From Candidatus Magasanikbacteria bacterium RIFCSPLOWO2_12_FULL_43_12 (GTDB lineage Bacteria > Patescibacteriota > Patescibacteriia > Magasanikbacterales > UBA922): a stretch of 36,966 nucleotides of DNA. A program made the position numbers and the translations under genes. The stretch is from contig MFQN01000009.1 of NCBI GenBank assembly GCA_001783065.1, positions 1-36,966 on the forward strand. Reading direction: 5' to 3'. Below the pieces are notes generated by a model. That model was not told the DNA's origin. It saw nothing but the letters and a program-made list of their open reading frames with translations, and did no database searches. Of the stretch, positions 16,319 through 24,612 are shown in pieces (the first letter of the stretch is position 1; each line of letters begins with the position of its first letter).

Positions 16319-17734
16319 CGTCTTTAGAGTAAAGACGTCTTTGATGGTTTGTCTAGAAACCGCTCCTAATGAGAAAATTGCCATTAAATAAGCCAAACAA
16401 GCTACAGGCAATTGGATGAATAGTCCGGTTGATTTTGTTGACCATAATGCGGCCGACATTGCTAATCCAGAGAGCAGAATTTTGCCAAAAGTTTTTAGTT
16501 GGATTTTTTCTTGGCTGTAATATCTGATTGTCAGCCAAAGCAAGAAGCCGGCGTAGAGTTCGGAAAACACTGTCATCCACGCCGCGCCGGACATGCCGAA
16601 GCGGGGAACGAAATACAAATAGCCGATTAGAGTTAAAATCGCGTCGGAAATGTAAATCCACAGAGTTTGCTTTTGCCGGTTGATTGCTACCGCGACATGG
16701 CCGAACACCGCGCCTAAATATACACCAAAAATCGCGATCGCCAAAATTTGCAAGGGTCTGCTTGCGTCAGCAAACTCACTGCCAGCGACAAAAATCATAA
16801 TTTTGTCCGCCAGCATTATCAATCCAATTATGATTGGCACGGCCATAAGCATGATGATGTCAAAGGCTTGCTGGTAATATTTTTTAAACTCTTCTTTTAG
16901 ATTACGCGACCAATTGTAGGCGAGCAATGGCATGATTACACCCATAATCATCATCGCGGTTTGCGCTAAAATATCAATCACGCGATAAGCCGCGCCGTAA
17001 ATACCGACCTCGGATTGGCTTTTAAAAATTGAGAGAATAATCGCGTCGCCTTTTAGATAAACAACATTAAAAATAATTGCGATCGCTACCGGCCACATTT
17101 TTTTCATAATCGTTTGCCAGACGGCCCAATCAAAAGCCGGGCTGACAGCCGTATATTTTTTAGCCGCGATCCATAATATAAGAGTATAGCTAAGGCTGTT
17201 CAAAACTACCACCATCATGATCGGTATGAATCCGGATTTTAGATTAATCAACAGCCAAAGGCCGACGACCAGCACAATCCTGCCGGTCAGTTCGCCGATT
17301 GTCGGGATGTGCATTTTTAATTTTGTTTGGTATAAACCAAAGAACACCTGATTAATTGCCACACCAATGAAAGCAACAGCGGTTAACGCGATAGCTTGTT
17401 TGACTATTGTCGGGTAAGGAAAAAATAACGCGGCCAGAGGAGCGAGGCCGAGAAAAATTATCGCGGTCGCTAAGCGGAAGCCGATAAGATTGCGGAATAA
17501 TTTTGTTTTGTCATGTTCCGGTTCGCTTAACATTTGCGCGCTGACCGGGATAAATCCGAAATCTGTCAAAATACCGGCGAAAGTCAGAAAAGAAATTACG
17601 GTAATATACCAGCCGAATTGTTCTTGTCCCAAATATCGCGTCATCATGCCGAGAGCGAGCAAACCCAAAGCCACAGAAATAATTTTTCCGATTATTTGGA
17701 TGATGGTGTTGTGGGCGATAACGCGGGTAGACAT
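16292..17734 (-). CDS. Polysaccharide flippase (MOP superfamily, Wzx-like)
   Basis: The 480 residues are very hydrophobic with 12-14 predicted membrane helices, the usual size of Wzx/RfbX-type flippases that move lipid-linked oligosaccharides across the cytoplasmic membrane. The start STRVIAHNTIIQIIGKIISVALGLL and the following MTRYLGQEQFGWY segment match the typical first helix and loop of the family (YLGxxxFG). No short catalytic motif exists in this fold, so assignment rests on length, topology and the N-terminal pattern. The O-antigen ligase gene is on the same strand downstream, with the plus-strand lipoprotein between them, which supports a surface-glycan pathway. Peptidoglycan lipid II flippase (MurJ) is less likely given the N-terminus. 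The upstream spacer is an AT-rich array. Confidence 0.87.
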   Translation of the reverse strand: MSTRVIAHNTIIQIIGKIISVALGLLALGMMTRYLGQEQFGWYITVISFLTFAGILTDFGFIPVSAQMLSEPEHDKTKLFRNLIGFRLATAIIFLGLAPLAALFFPYPTIVKQAIALTAVAFIGVAINQVFFGLYQTKLKMHIPTIGELTGRIVLVVGLWLLINLKSGFIPIMMVVVLNSLSYTLILWIAAKKYTAVSPAFDWAVWQTIMKKMWPVAIAIIFNVVYLKGDAIILSIFKSQSEVGIYGAAYRVIDILAQTAMMIMGVIMPLLAYNWSRNLKEEFKKYYQQAFDIIMLMAVPIIIGLIMLADKIMIFVAGSEFADASRPLQILAIAIFGVYLGAVFGHVAVAINRQKQTLWIYISDAILTLIGYLYFVPRFGMSGAAWMTVFSELYAGFLLWLTIRYYSQEKIQLKTFGKILLSGLAMSAALWSTKSTGLFIQLPVACLAYLMAIFSLGAVSRQTIKDVFTLKTKNQAAPPT

Positions 17735-17751
17735 ATCACGATAATTTACAA

Positions 17752-17812
17752 TTTACAATTTTCAATTTTTAAACAATTTTTAATTTAACAATTAAACAAT
17801 TAAACAATTATC
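17752..17812. repeat. AT-rich short arrays TTTACAA and AACAATTA
   Basis: TTTACAA-type units (17752-17775) and three AACAATTA units (17788-17811), period 7-8, fill the spacer between the divergent flippase and SpoIID genes. Confidence 0.65.
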
Positions 17813-17861
17813 GCCATGAGTCATTATTCGTTAGTCTATCATTTTTTAGGTGGGAAATCAA

Positions 17862-17890
17862 TTGTGGTCTATCAGTTTTTTTGGTATAAT
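17862..17890 (+). promoter_or_regulatory. Promoter of the SpoIID-domain gene, nearly leaderless
   Basis: TTGTGG (17862-17867), a 17-bp spacer and TATAAT (17885-17890) preceded by TGG. Transcription should start about 17897, only about 3 nt before the ATG at 17900. The earlier in-frame start at 17816 is upstream of the promoter and is rejected. Confidence 0.7.
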
Positions 17891-17899
17891 TATTTTGCT

Positions 17900-19738
17900 A
17901 TGAAGAGTAATTCAAAAAAATCTCCAATTTTGGTTACAGTGATAATATTTTGTTCGTTTTTTTGGCTAAATATAGCCAAAGCGGCGGAGCCGGATGTGAA
18001 GATAAAAGACGAGGCCTATGCGGCGAAGTTTGTGTCGCAATCAATCGCGGATCCGATTTTAATTACTGGCGGGGAGACGGCAACAATCAAACTAGAATTT
18101 AAGAATATCGGCACGGCTGTTTGGAATGCTTCGGGCGATCGTTTTATTTCCGCCTATACAATGGAGCCGCGAGATCATATTTCGGTTTTTAAGGGGTCAA
18201 ACTGGTTGAGTGGTAAACAGACCGCCAAAATTGACGGTAAGATCGCATCGGGAGAAACGGGAGAGTTAGTAATAGAGTTAAAAGCTCCGGAGAAAGCCGG
18301 AGAATATTTGGAAAAATTTTATTTAGCCGCGGAGAATTATTCTTGGATTAAAGGCGGATACTTTTTTTTGAAAATTAAGGCGGTTGAGGCAAAAAAAACC
18401 GCTGTCACCGAGCAAGTCAATGATGTTACGACAAATGGCGCTGAATATCAGGCCAAGAGGGTGGGATTGAGTAAGAAACAAGTTACATCTGTCGGCGGTG
18501 AAAGAATTAAACAAGTTTTGACTTTGATGAATAAAGGCACGGCCGTTTGGCAGAAGTACAGAGTCAAATTTGTTGGGACGGCGACCGTGGCCAGCTTGGG
18601 CGGACCGAGTTTTGCCGACACGAATTGGGATAACGCGCAAGTGGCTTTGAGCGGAGAAGAAAATGTCGCGCCCGATGAATTTTTGCGTTTGACGTTTAAT
18701 TTTCGCACTCCTGAAAAAAAGGGAAATTATATCGCGAAGTTTTTAGTTGAAGTAGATGGCAATGAATTAAAGGAAATTGAAGTGGAAGTGCCGGTGGAAG
18801 TGACTGAAGACGCGCCGGTGGATTATCAGGCGCCGACTTTTTCCGAGGCAATTGAAGTATTTGTTCCGCGTTTGAGCGAGGAACCGCGATTGAGGGTCGG
18901 AATTAATTTGGCGGATGACGCGCGGATGCAGTTTATGTCCGCCAATGACGACTACGTTATTTCTGTTGGCAGTGAGACAAAAGGAGCTTTGCCAAAAAAT
19001 AAAATCGCGATTCTGCGTTATAAAGATGGCGAGTATAGTTTTGATGGAGGCGGTTTGGAATTTTCTTCTCCGCAGTATGTGAAATTATCGCCACAATCAG
19101 ATCCGCACGCGGTATTTACAATTTTTAATTTGAAGCGTCCAGCCAAATGGGTAACTACTGGAGATCATAATCACTATCGCGGCGCTGTTGAGTTCCGCCG
19201 CGGCGAGGTGGATGGCAAGTTTTATGTAGTGAATGACCTGCTTTTTGAAGATTATGTCGTCGGCATGGCAGAAACAAGCAACAAAGCCCCGATTGAGTTT
19301 ATCAAGGCCAATATGGTGGCGGCGCGGAATTACGCTTATTTTAATAAAAATAAATATCCATTTTTTGACGTTATCGCCAACACCTACGACCAGCTTTATT
19401 TGGGCTATGATTCGGAAATGGCGATGAGCAATGTGGCGCAAGCGGCCAGAGATACGCGCGGCATTATGGTAACTTACAATAATGAAATTGTTACCACGCC
19501 GTATTTCGGCAACAGCAATGGCTGGACCAAGAGCTGGAAAAACGTTTGGGGCGGAACAGACAAACCATGGTTGCAACCAGTTAAGGCAGGGTATGATAGC
19601 GGCAGAACGAAAAAGGGCCATGGTGTGGGCATGAGTCAGCGCGACGCGGCTATTCGAGCGGATAAAGAAGGGTTGAGTTTTGAAGAATTATTGAAGTATT
19701 ATTATACAGGTGTTAGGGTTGAGAAGATGTATTTATGA
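17900..19738 (+). CDS. Exported SpoIID/LytB-domain protein with two Ig-like domains
   Basis: SpoIID proteins are lytic transglycosylases acting on peptidoglycan glycan strands stripped of stem peptides. The 612 residues have a signal peptide (about 1-27, ending AKA-A), then two similar beta domains (about 40-140 and 175-280). Each has a Lys-Asn-x-Gly-Thr-Ala-Val-Trp type core (FKNIGTAVWN and MNKGTAVWQ) like the NBR1-type Ig-like domain. A SpoIID domain follows, with MAETSNKAPIEFIKAN, the AARNYAYFNK helix, PYFGNSNG and the C-terminal GHGVGMSQRDA (from about 573). The catalytic acid of the family is Glu within the EWP-like motif; here the matching segment reads GMAETSNKAP, so a Glu is present. 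Outside sporulators the domain serves in wall remodelling, and the Ig-like parts probably bind surface polymers (inference). Confidence 0.88.
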   Translation: MKSNSKKSPILVTVIIFCSFFWLNIAKAAEPDVKIKDEAYAAKFVSQSIADPILITGGETATIKLEFKNIGTAVWNASGDRFISAYTMEPRDHISVFKGSNWLSGKQTAKIDGKIASGETGELVIELKAPEKAGEYLEKFYLAAENYSWIKGGYFFLKIKAVEAKKTAVTEQVNDVTTNGAEYQAKRVGLSKKQVTSVGGERIKQVLTLMNKGTAVWQKYRVKFVGTATVASLGGPSFADTNWDNAQVALSGEENVAPDEFLRLTFNFRTPEKKGNYIAKFLVEVDGNELKEIEVEVPVEVTEDAPVDYQAPTFSEAIEVFVPRLSEEPRLRVGINLADDARMQFMSANDDYVISVGSETKGALPKNKIAILRYKDGEYSFDGGGLEFSSPQYVKLSPQSDPHAVFTIFNLKRPAKWVTTGDHNHYRGAVEFRRGEVDGKFYVVNDLLFEDYVVGMAETSNKAPIEFIKANMVAARNYAYFNKNKYPFFDVIANTYDQLYLGYDSEMAMSNVAQAARDTRGIMVTYNNEIVTTPYFGNSNGWTKSWKNVWGGTDKPWLQPVKAGYDSGRTKKGHGVGMSQRDAAIRADKEGLSFEELLKYYYTGVRVEKMYL

Positions 19739-19750
19739 GTGATTGCGATA

Positions 19751-19842
19751 CCACCTCCCCTGTGTTCCCCTCCTTGTCAAGGAGGGGGGTATCTAACCTC
19801 TCCCCTTAACAAGGGGAGATGCCCGGAGGGGCAGAGAGGTGG
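19751..19842. repeat. Composite CT-rich hairpin repeat
   Basis: Outer arms CCACCTC (19751-19757) and GAGGTGG (19836-19842) enclose two inner hairpins, CCCCTCCTTG/CAAGGAGGGG (19767-19787) and CTCCCCTT/AAGGGGAG (19800-19818). It lies after the SpoIID gene and supplies the last codons (about DHLSAPPGISPC) of the convergent methyltransferase gene. Confidence 0.85.
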
Positions 19843-20975
19843 TCGACACTCACTTTTTTTACAAACCTCCAAATCGTTCTCGCCAGATGTTGGTCGGGAC
19901 GATGGTAAGTAAGATGCTCGACGGATTTGCTACCAAGTATTTCAAACGGGACGGTTTTAAAACCGGTCTTTTTTATTTTATCCACGCAATCCATTTCCAC
20001 CCACTCGTCTTTGTACAAAAATTTTGGAATTATAAACAGCACAACACCGCCGGGTTTTAAAATTTTAGCGAAGGTTTTAAAAGAGTCTATATATAATTTT
20101 GCGAGTTCGTCAGTTTGAGCTTGTAGTTTTTCTATATTTTCTCTGCCAGTCAGCGGCTTGCCAAGCAATGGTTCAGTGATGATGGCGTCAACTGAAGCGG
20201 GTTTGATGTGTTTGGTTAGTTGAGTTGCGGGCGATTCGCAGAGGAGATAAGAGATAGGAGATAAGAGATAATTGTCTTTTGTCCATTCTAGATTTTTTTC
20301 AGTATCAGCGACGGCTTTGGCGCTGATGTCAGAACCGATTAGATTTCCATATCCCATCACCATGGCTTCGGTTAAAATTGTGCCGGAACCGCAGAACGGA
20401 TCCAGAATCGCCGCGTTTTTTGGTATTTGCGCCAGATTAATCATTATTCTTGCCAGCTTTGGCGGCAGCATGCCGCTTTTATTGTCGCTTTGCGGGCGGT
20501 CGTAATCGCGTTGGCTGAATTCTTCAAACGGCTGGATTGCTTTGGTGACGAAAATTTCGTTGGCAAAAATCGTTAAATCAGTTTGCCGCTGGATTAGACT
20601 ATTGTGCAGAATCGTGGCGGTATTTTTTGGTTCAATGTAACGCACAGAACACCCCGCAGATTTAAGTGTTTTTTTTGCTTCCAGCGCAAGCTGGCGACTG
20701 TCTGGGCCAGAAAGAGAGAAGTGGATTTTACCTTCTGATTTTTTAGTCAATAAGTAGTCGGCGATATTGGCAAAATTAATTTTTTGCATTATTTTAATTG
20801 TCCCACCGAGGATTTCAATTAACCCCTCGCAATTTAATTGTTGGTCTGTTTCTAAATTTAAAAAATTCTCTCGGTGATGCAGTGATGAGGCGGTGAAGCG
20901 ATGCAGCGACAAAACCGCTGTTATTTCAGCGGCGGAGATTTGCGGTTGATGGCCGAGTTGAAACAGATATTTCAT
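19806..20975 (-). CDS. Trm11/TRMG10-like tRNA guanosine methyltransferase
   Basis: This SAM-dependent methyltransferase of 389 residues is related to the Trm11 family that makes N2-methylguanosine at tRNA position 10. The family signature RDYDRPQSDNKSGMLPPKLA is present just before motif I, ILDPFCGSGTILTEA (DPFCGSG at about 192-198). In place of the usual catalytic (D/N)PP(Y/F)G, motif IV reads TEPLLG (about 267-272), keeping only the Pro and the Gly, so activity or specificity may differ. A GAGATAA array is read in frame as NYLLSPISYLL (20243-20270), and the C-terminus is made of repeat DNA. The ATG at 20973-20975 overlaps the stop of the preceding small gene as ATGA, fixing the start and showing translational coupling to the pilus operon. 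The earlier in-frame ATG (21068) would lie deep inside that gene. Confidence 0.82.
   Translation of the reverse strand: MKYLFQLGHQPQISAAEITAVLSLHRFTASSLHHRENFLNLETDQQLNCEGLIEILGGTIKIMQKINFANIADYLLTKKSEGKIHFSLSGPDSRQLALEAKKTLKSAGCSVRYIEPKNTATILHNSLIQRQTDLTIFANEIFVTKAIQPFEEFSQRDYDRPQSDNKSGMLPPKLARIMINLAQIPKNAAILDPFCGSGTILTEAMVMGYGNLIGSDISAKAVADTEKNLEWTKDNYLLSPISYLLCESPATQLTKHIKPASVDAIITEPLLGKPLTGRENIEKLQAQTDELAKLYIDSFKTFAKILKPGGVVLFIIPKFLYKDEWVEMDCVDKIKKTGFKTVPFEILGSKSVEHLTYHRPDQHLARTIWRFVKKVSVDHLSAPPGISPC
20243..20270. repeat. GAGATAA array inside the Trm11-like gene
   Basis: Four period-7 units, essentially the same sequence as at 15339-15366 in the ligase gene. They insert NYLLSPISYLL between the SAM-binding motif and motif IV. 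Confidence 0.85.
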
Positions 20976-21316
20976 AATTGTTGGGTGGAAGTCGCGTTTG
21001 GTTTCGCGATGAATAGAAATGGATCGCGCGTTGGCGCCGGTGTTTCCGCGTTCATTTTTTTCTCCCACGCCGCTATCGCCGAGTCATATTTGTTAAAATC
21101 AACCGTCTCCACGTTCAGGGCGGGGTCGGTCAAAAGAACCTCGCGGGTTTTGCTGATTGATTGATAAATGTTGGTGTAAAGGAAAAATAGAGTAACGCCA
21201 ACTCCGACAGCGATTAGTATCGCCGCGGCAATGCTAATTATGTGCAAACGCTCATACTCTTTGTATTCCGCCAGCAGAATCGCGCGTTTATTTTTTGACT
21301 GACGTGGGGTCAACAT
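20972..21316 (-). CDS. Small single-pass membrane protein of the pilus operon
   Basis: The 114 residues have a basic N-terminus, one membrane helix (about 25-50) and an extracytoplasmic tail ending with TRDPFLF. It starts 29 bp inside pilO and its TGA overlaps the next ATG, so it is firmly part of the pilM-N-O operon. Its place corresponds to pilP in proteobacterial operons, and the Arg-Asp-Pro-Phe near the C-terminus recalls PilP/GspC-like proteins. It has no lipobox, however, and there is no secretin gene to contact. I treat it as an uncharacterised alignment-complex component (inference from position); the resemblance to PilP is weak. Confidence 0.75.
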   Translation of the reverse strand: MLTPRQSKNKRAILLAEYKEYERLHIISIAAAILIAVGVGVTLFFLYTNIYQSISKTREVLLTDPALNVETVDFNKYDSAIAAWEKKMNAETPAPTRDPFLFIAKPNATSTQQL

Positions 21317-21863
21317 AGATGATTCCGCTAAAATTTAAAGTAATAGGTGATTTTTTGGCTTTATCTTCTTTGCCTTTTTCCCATTTTATATTATCAACAA
21401 TAAGATAAAAAGGCAGTTTTTCCAACTCGGCCAAATAACGAAGATGGTCGGCAAAGTCTCCCTGATTAGAAAAATTCAGTAAATAAAAATGAGTAAGACT
21501 GGCGCGCGGTTTATCGTCTTTTATTTCTTTGAAAATCACCTCCAGATTTTGCGTGATATGATTTTTTTCCGCGAGATTTTCCAGACGAGTGATCATGTCA
21601 AGTTCGCCGCCGGCCGCGATCATGGTCTGTGCCAATTGATTTGTGTTTTTTGTTATCTCGCTAATTTCTCTTGCTGTGCGTTTGAATTTTTGTGAGTTTT
21701 CATAGCGTTTCTCCAGCTCCGCCTCCACCCGATTTATTTCTTTTTGCAAACGATATATTTTTTGCGATACCGGATAAACTATACCCGCCAAAATAGACAG
21801 CAAGACAGCCATAATTATACCGAGCGTCAGTAGAATTTTTTGAATTAGAGTTAGGCGCGTCAT
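21288..21863 (-). CDS. pilO: Type IV pilus inner-membrane protein PilO
   Basis: The 191 residues comprise a short cytoplasmic start, one membrane helix (about 9-31), a coiled coil (about 32-80, VYPVSQKIYRLQKEINRVEAELEKR) and a small alpha/beta domain ending in SGIIYVDP. This is the standard PilO plan: it pairs with PilN through the coiled coil and links the cytoplasmic PilM ring to the pilus. Sequence conservation in the family is low, so the call relies on architecture and gene order. It begins 2 bp after pilN ends, and its 3' end overlaps the next gene by 29 bp. A second start in the coiled coil is not favoured. Confidence 0.85.
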   Translation of the reverse strand: MTRLTLIQKILLTLGIIMAVLLSILAGIVYPVSQKIYRLQKEINRVEAELEKRYENSQKFKRTAREISEITKNTNQLAQTMIAAGGELDMITRLENLAEKNHITQNLEVIFKEIKDDKPRASLTHFYLLNFSNQGDFADHLRYLAELEKLPFYLIVDNIKWEKGKEDKAKKSPITLNFSGIIYVDPTSVKK

Positions 21864-21865
21864 AA

Positions 21866-22393
21866 TTATTTAATGGCAGCGGAAAAAGAAAAGTTGATAT
21901 TGTCTTTTTTAGTGAGCTGGTCAACCGGGATATCGGTTTTTTCAACCCATAAGATTTGTTCAAGCCGCGACTGAAGGTTCAAGAGATCATCGCGATTGGC
22001 GGCAAAGCCGGTTAGACTGATGATTTTATTTTTTAAATCTATGTTAAGCGCGGTTAAGTTGGCGCCATCAGGCACAGCCGAAGCAATCTCCGGCAATAGC
22101 GGCGTTATCGGGTGGTAAAAATTTTGGATGAATTCTATCCGTTTAAGCTTTTCATTGAGTATTTTTACGGTTTGATTGGTTTCAGCGTAACGGTTTTGCA
22201 AAGAATAAATAGTGACATTCAATTCATTAAAATAGCTGCCAAGCACCCACTCGCCTCCCAGCATCGCGATGCCGATGACGCAGGTGACGATCAAAATAAC
22301 TTCAAGTATATTTTTAAGAAACTGGAAACGGACCATGGTTTGAAGGTGGCGGCGTTTTGGCGGAGAGATTAAATTAATACGGCAGGGTATCAT
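21866..22393 (-). CDS. pilN: Type IV pilus assembly protein PilN
   Basis: The 175 residues contain the conserved cytoplasmic peptide CRINLISPPKRR (residues 4-15), matching the INLLP-type motif by which PilN docks into the PilM groove. A membrane helix follows (about 29-51), then a coiled coil (about 55-90) and a ferredoxin-like domain (about 100-175, VPDGANLTALNIDLKNK). It overlaps pilM by 4 bp, so translation is coupled. With pilO it forms the membrane heterodimer of the assembly platform. All elements are complete. Confidence 0.9.
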   Translation of the reverse strand: MIPCRINLISPPKRRHLQTMVRFQFLKNILEVILIVTCVIGIAMLGGEWVLGSYFNELNVTIYSLQNRYAETNQTVKILNEKLKRIEFIQNFYHPITPLLPEIASAVPDGANLTALNIDLKNKIISLTGFAANRDDLLNLQSRLEQILWVEKTDIPVDQLTKKDNINFSFSAAIK

Positions 22394-23493
22394 ATGATGT
22401 ATTTGGTAAAAAAAGGATTATCAGCCGCGCGCAGGCCCAAACCAATGGCCGTGGCGTAACTAATGGCTTTTTCCGGAGATAATCCGATATCTTTTTTGGC
22501 TGATAAATTTTTCCATGGATTGCCAGGTCGGGCGGTTATTTTTAGTTTCGCGGATATGATGCGATCCAGCCGTTTCAGGTTGGCGCCGCCGCCGCACATG
22601 ACAATGCGGGTGATGCGGTTGGCTTCCGTAAAGTGGGAGTAATAAAAATCAATCGCGTTTTTAATTGAATCAACGAAATCATCAGTTAATTTTATCAGCG
22701 CCGTCCAACTATTGCGTCGGTTTTGCTTAAAATCCAAGCCTTGCTTTAATTTTATCGCCTCCGCTTCTTCATTTGATATGTGAAGCGCCTGAGCGATCGC
22801 GGTGGTGACAATTTCTCCAGAAAACGGCAGAGAGGTGCTGAATTGAATAATATCATGGTCGTGGACAATCAAACAGGAGCGCGAAGCGCCAATATCCAAA
22901 ATCACCCGGGCTTCATCAATGTATTCTTTTTTAGCGGTAACCATGCTGCGCGCGATGGATAAAGCTTCTATCTCTAACGCTATTACACCCAAACCCAAAC
23001 TTTCCAGCAAGTAAGTGTAGCCGTCAGCAATCAGTTTTGGGACAGCGCCGATTAATACGTTTGTAGCGTTTGGGCCGCTGCCGTTGGGTATGATCTGCCA
23101 TTGTAAATAATAATTATCCTCGTCAAAAGGGATGTGTTTTTTTGCCGAAGTTAGAATATCAGAGTCAATTAATTCGTCCAAGAATTTTTTTATTTGAATC
23201 ATTTTGATAAAACTTTGAGTTTCCGGCAAAGCCGCCACCACCCACGGGCTGCGGATCGGTTTTTGTTTGGCATTTAGGCCGCGCAGCATTTTTGCCATTC
23301 TCTTGCGGACTTCTTCCGGCTGTTGGAGTTCGCCATTTACAATTAAGCCAGGTGGAAGAGATATTTCTCTTATGTTCATGATTTCGTAATGCGGCGCTCG
23401 GTACAAAAGCGAACGATTGCGAAGCTGGATCAGTTTGACCGACAGATCGCCAATATCTAAACCGAAAGCGTTTGGAAACGGATTGGTGAACAT
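22390..23493 (-). CDS. pilM: Type IV pilus assembly protein PilM (actin-like ATPase)
   Basis: This cytoplasmic FtsA/actin-fold protein of 367 residues forms a ring under the pilus machine and holds the PilN tail. The phosphate-1 loop FGLDIGDLSVKLIQL (10-24), the second loop ILDIGASRSCLIV and the adenosine motif VMCGGGANLKRLDRI (near 310) are intact, as is the PilM-type 1C domain between them. The start is the ATG at 23493, 3 bp after pilC. The length is normal. The actin-type residues suggest ATP binding, but catalysis is not implied. Confidence 0.93.
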   Translation of the reverse strand: MFTNPFPNAFGLDIGDLSVKLIQLRNRSLLYRAPHYEIMNIREISLPPGLIVNGELQQPEEVRKRMAKMLRGLNAKQKPIRSPWVVAALPETQSFIKMIQIKKFLDELIDSDILTSAKKHIPFDEDNYYLQWQIIPNGSGPNATNVLIGAVPKLIADGYTYLLESLGLGVIALEIEALSIARSMVTAKKEYIDEARVILDIGASRSCLIVHDHDIIQFSTSLPFSGEIVTTAIAQALHISNEEAEAIKLKQGLDFKQNRRNSWTALIKLTDDFVDSIKNAIDFYYSHFTEANRITRIVMCGGGANLKRLDRIISAKLKITARPGNPWKNLSAKKDIGLSPEKAISYATAIGLGLRAADNPFFTKYII

Positions 23494-23496
23494 AAA

Positions 23497-24609
23497 TCAG
23501 AAATTTTGCACCAGCGAGTACATTGGCATAATTACGGCGATTGCCATAAAAGCCACTGCCACGCCTAAAATTATGATGATAACCGGCTCAATGATCGCTG
23601 TAAAATTTTTCATGGTTTTATCCACCTCACTGCCATAAAAAGCCGATAATTCATCCAAGAGTTGTTGAACCTCGCCGGTGCGTTCACCCACCATAATCAT
23701 TTCTGTCACCATTGGCGGGAAAAGAGCCGGGTTTTGGCTTAAGATTTCAGACAAAGGCGCGCCGGTTTTAATTTTTTCCGCCGCTTGTTTTAGAATATTG
23801 CGATAAATGACGTTGCCGCAGGTATCCGCGGTGATTTGCACCGCGTCAATTATTGGAATTGTGCTCTTTAGCAATGAAGATAGAGTAAGCGAAAAGCGCG
23901 CTAAGTTGATTTTTTTCATTATCTTGCCGAAAATAGGCAAATGTAAATTCATTTTATGAACGAAATATTTAAAATCCGGAAACTTGCGCAAGGCAGACAT
24001 AAAACCCATGATTGTTCCAATGGTAATCACAACTATAAGAACCATGTTAAAAGGGCTGCTGGCGAATTTAGTGATGGTAATCATGATTTTGGTTGCCAGC
24101 GGCAGTTCCGCGTCAAATTCATTAAACAGAGTTATCAGTTTTGGCAGGACCACGGTTACCATCATCACGCCGATGCCGCCCATCGCGGCAATAATCACTG
24201 ACGGATAAATCATGGCCCCGCGGATGCTTGACATTAATTCATGGGTTTTGCGCATCTGGTTGGTAACTTGAAACAATGACTCTTCCAGTTTTCCGGCCAC
24301 TTCTCCGGCCGCGATCATCTGCACGTAAATCGGCGGAAAGGCTTTTGGGTGTTTGGTCAAGGATTCACTTAATGTTTGTCCTTTTTCTACGTCTGATTTG
24401 ATGGCGGCAATCACCGTCCTCAACTTTTGATTTTCTATTTCCTTGCTCAAAACATCTAATGACTCAACCACTGACAGCCCGGCATGTATCATGGTGTGCA
24501 GATGCTCAACAAAAAACATTTTTTGCACGAAAGGAATGCCAGTCAAGTATTTGACGACAAAATTATTTAACTTTTGTTCAAGCGGTGATAACTTTTTTTC
24601 CGGTTTCAT
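23497..24609 (-). CDS. pilC: Type IV pilus inner-membrane platform protein PilC (GspF family)
   Basis: The 370 residues contain two GspF domains (about 25-150 and 230-350), each with the helical bundle pattern; the first holds LHTMIHAGLSVVESLDVL and the second LSSLLKSTIPIIDAVQ. Three membrane helices are visible (about 150-175, 190-215 and 340-365). The family converts PilB ATPase movement into extraction and addition of pilin subunits. It follows pilB by 3 bp and precedes pilM by 3 bp. No retraction ATPase (pilT) and no pilin gene of the classical type lie in this window. Confidence 0.95.
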   Translation of the reverse strand: MKPEKKLSPLEQKLNNFVVKYLTGIPFVQKMFFVEHLHTMIHAGLSVVESLDVLSKEIENQKLRTVIAAIKSDVEKGQTLSESLTKHPKAFPPIYVQMIAAGEVAGKLEESLFQVTNQMRKTHELMSSIRGAMIYPSVIIAAMGGIGVMMVTVVLPKLITLFNEFDAELPLATKIMITITKFASSPFNMVLIVVITIGTIMGFMSALRKFPDFKYFVHKMNLHLPIFGKIMKKINLARFSLTLSSLLKSTIPIIDAVQITADTCGNVIYRNILKQAAEKIKTGAPLSEILSQNPALFPPMVTEMIMVGERTGEVQQLLDELSAFYGSEVDKTMKNFTAIIEPVIIIILGVAVAFMAIAVIMPMYSLVQNF

Positions 24610-24612
24610 AAA

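Noticed and set aside
19097-19621. Minus-strand 174-codon frame inside the SpoIID gene
   Set aside because: It is antisense to a well-supported gene and shows no family motif or start signal.
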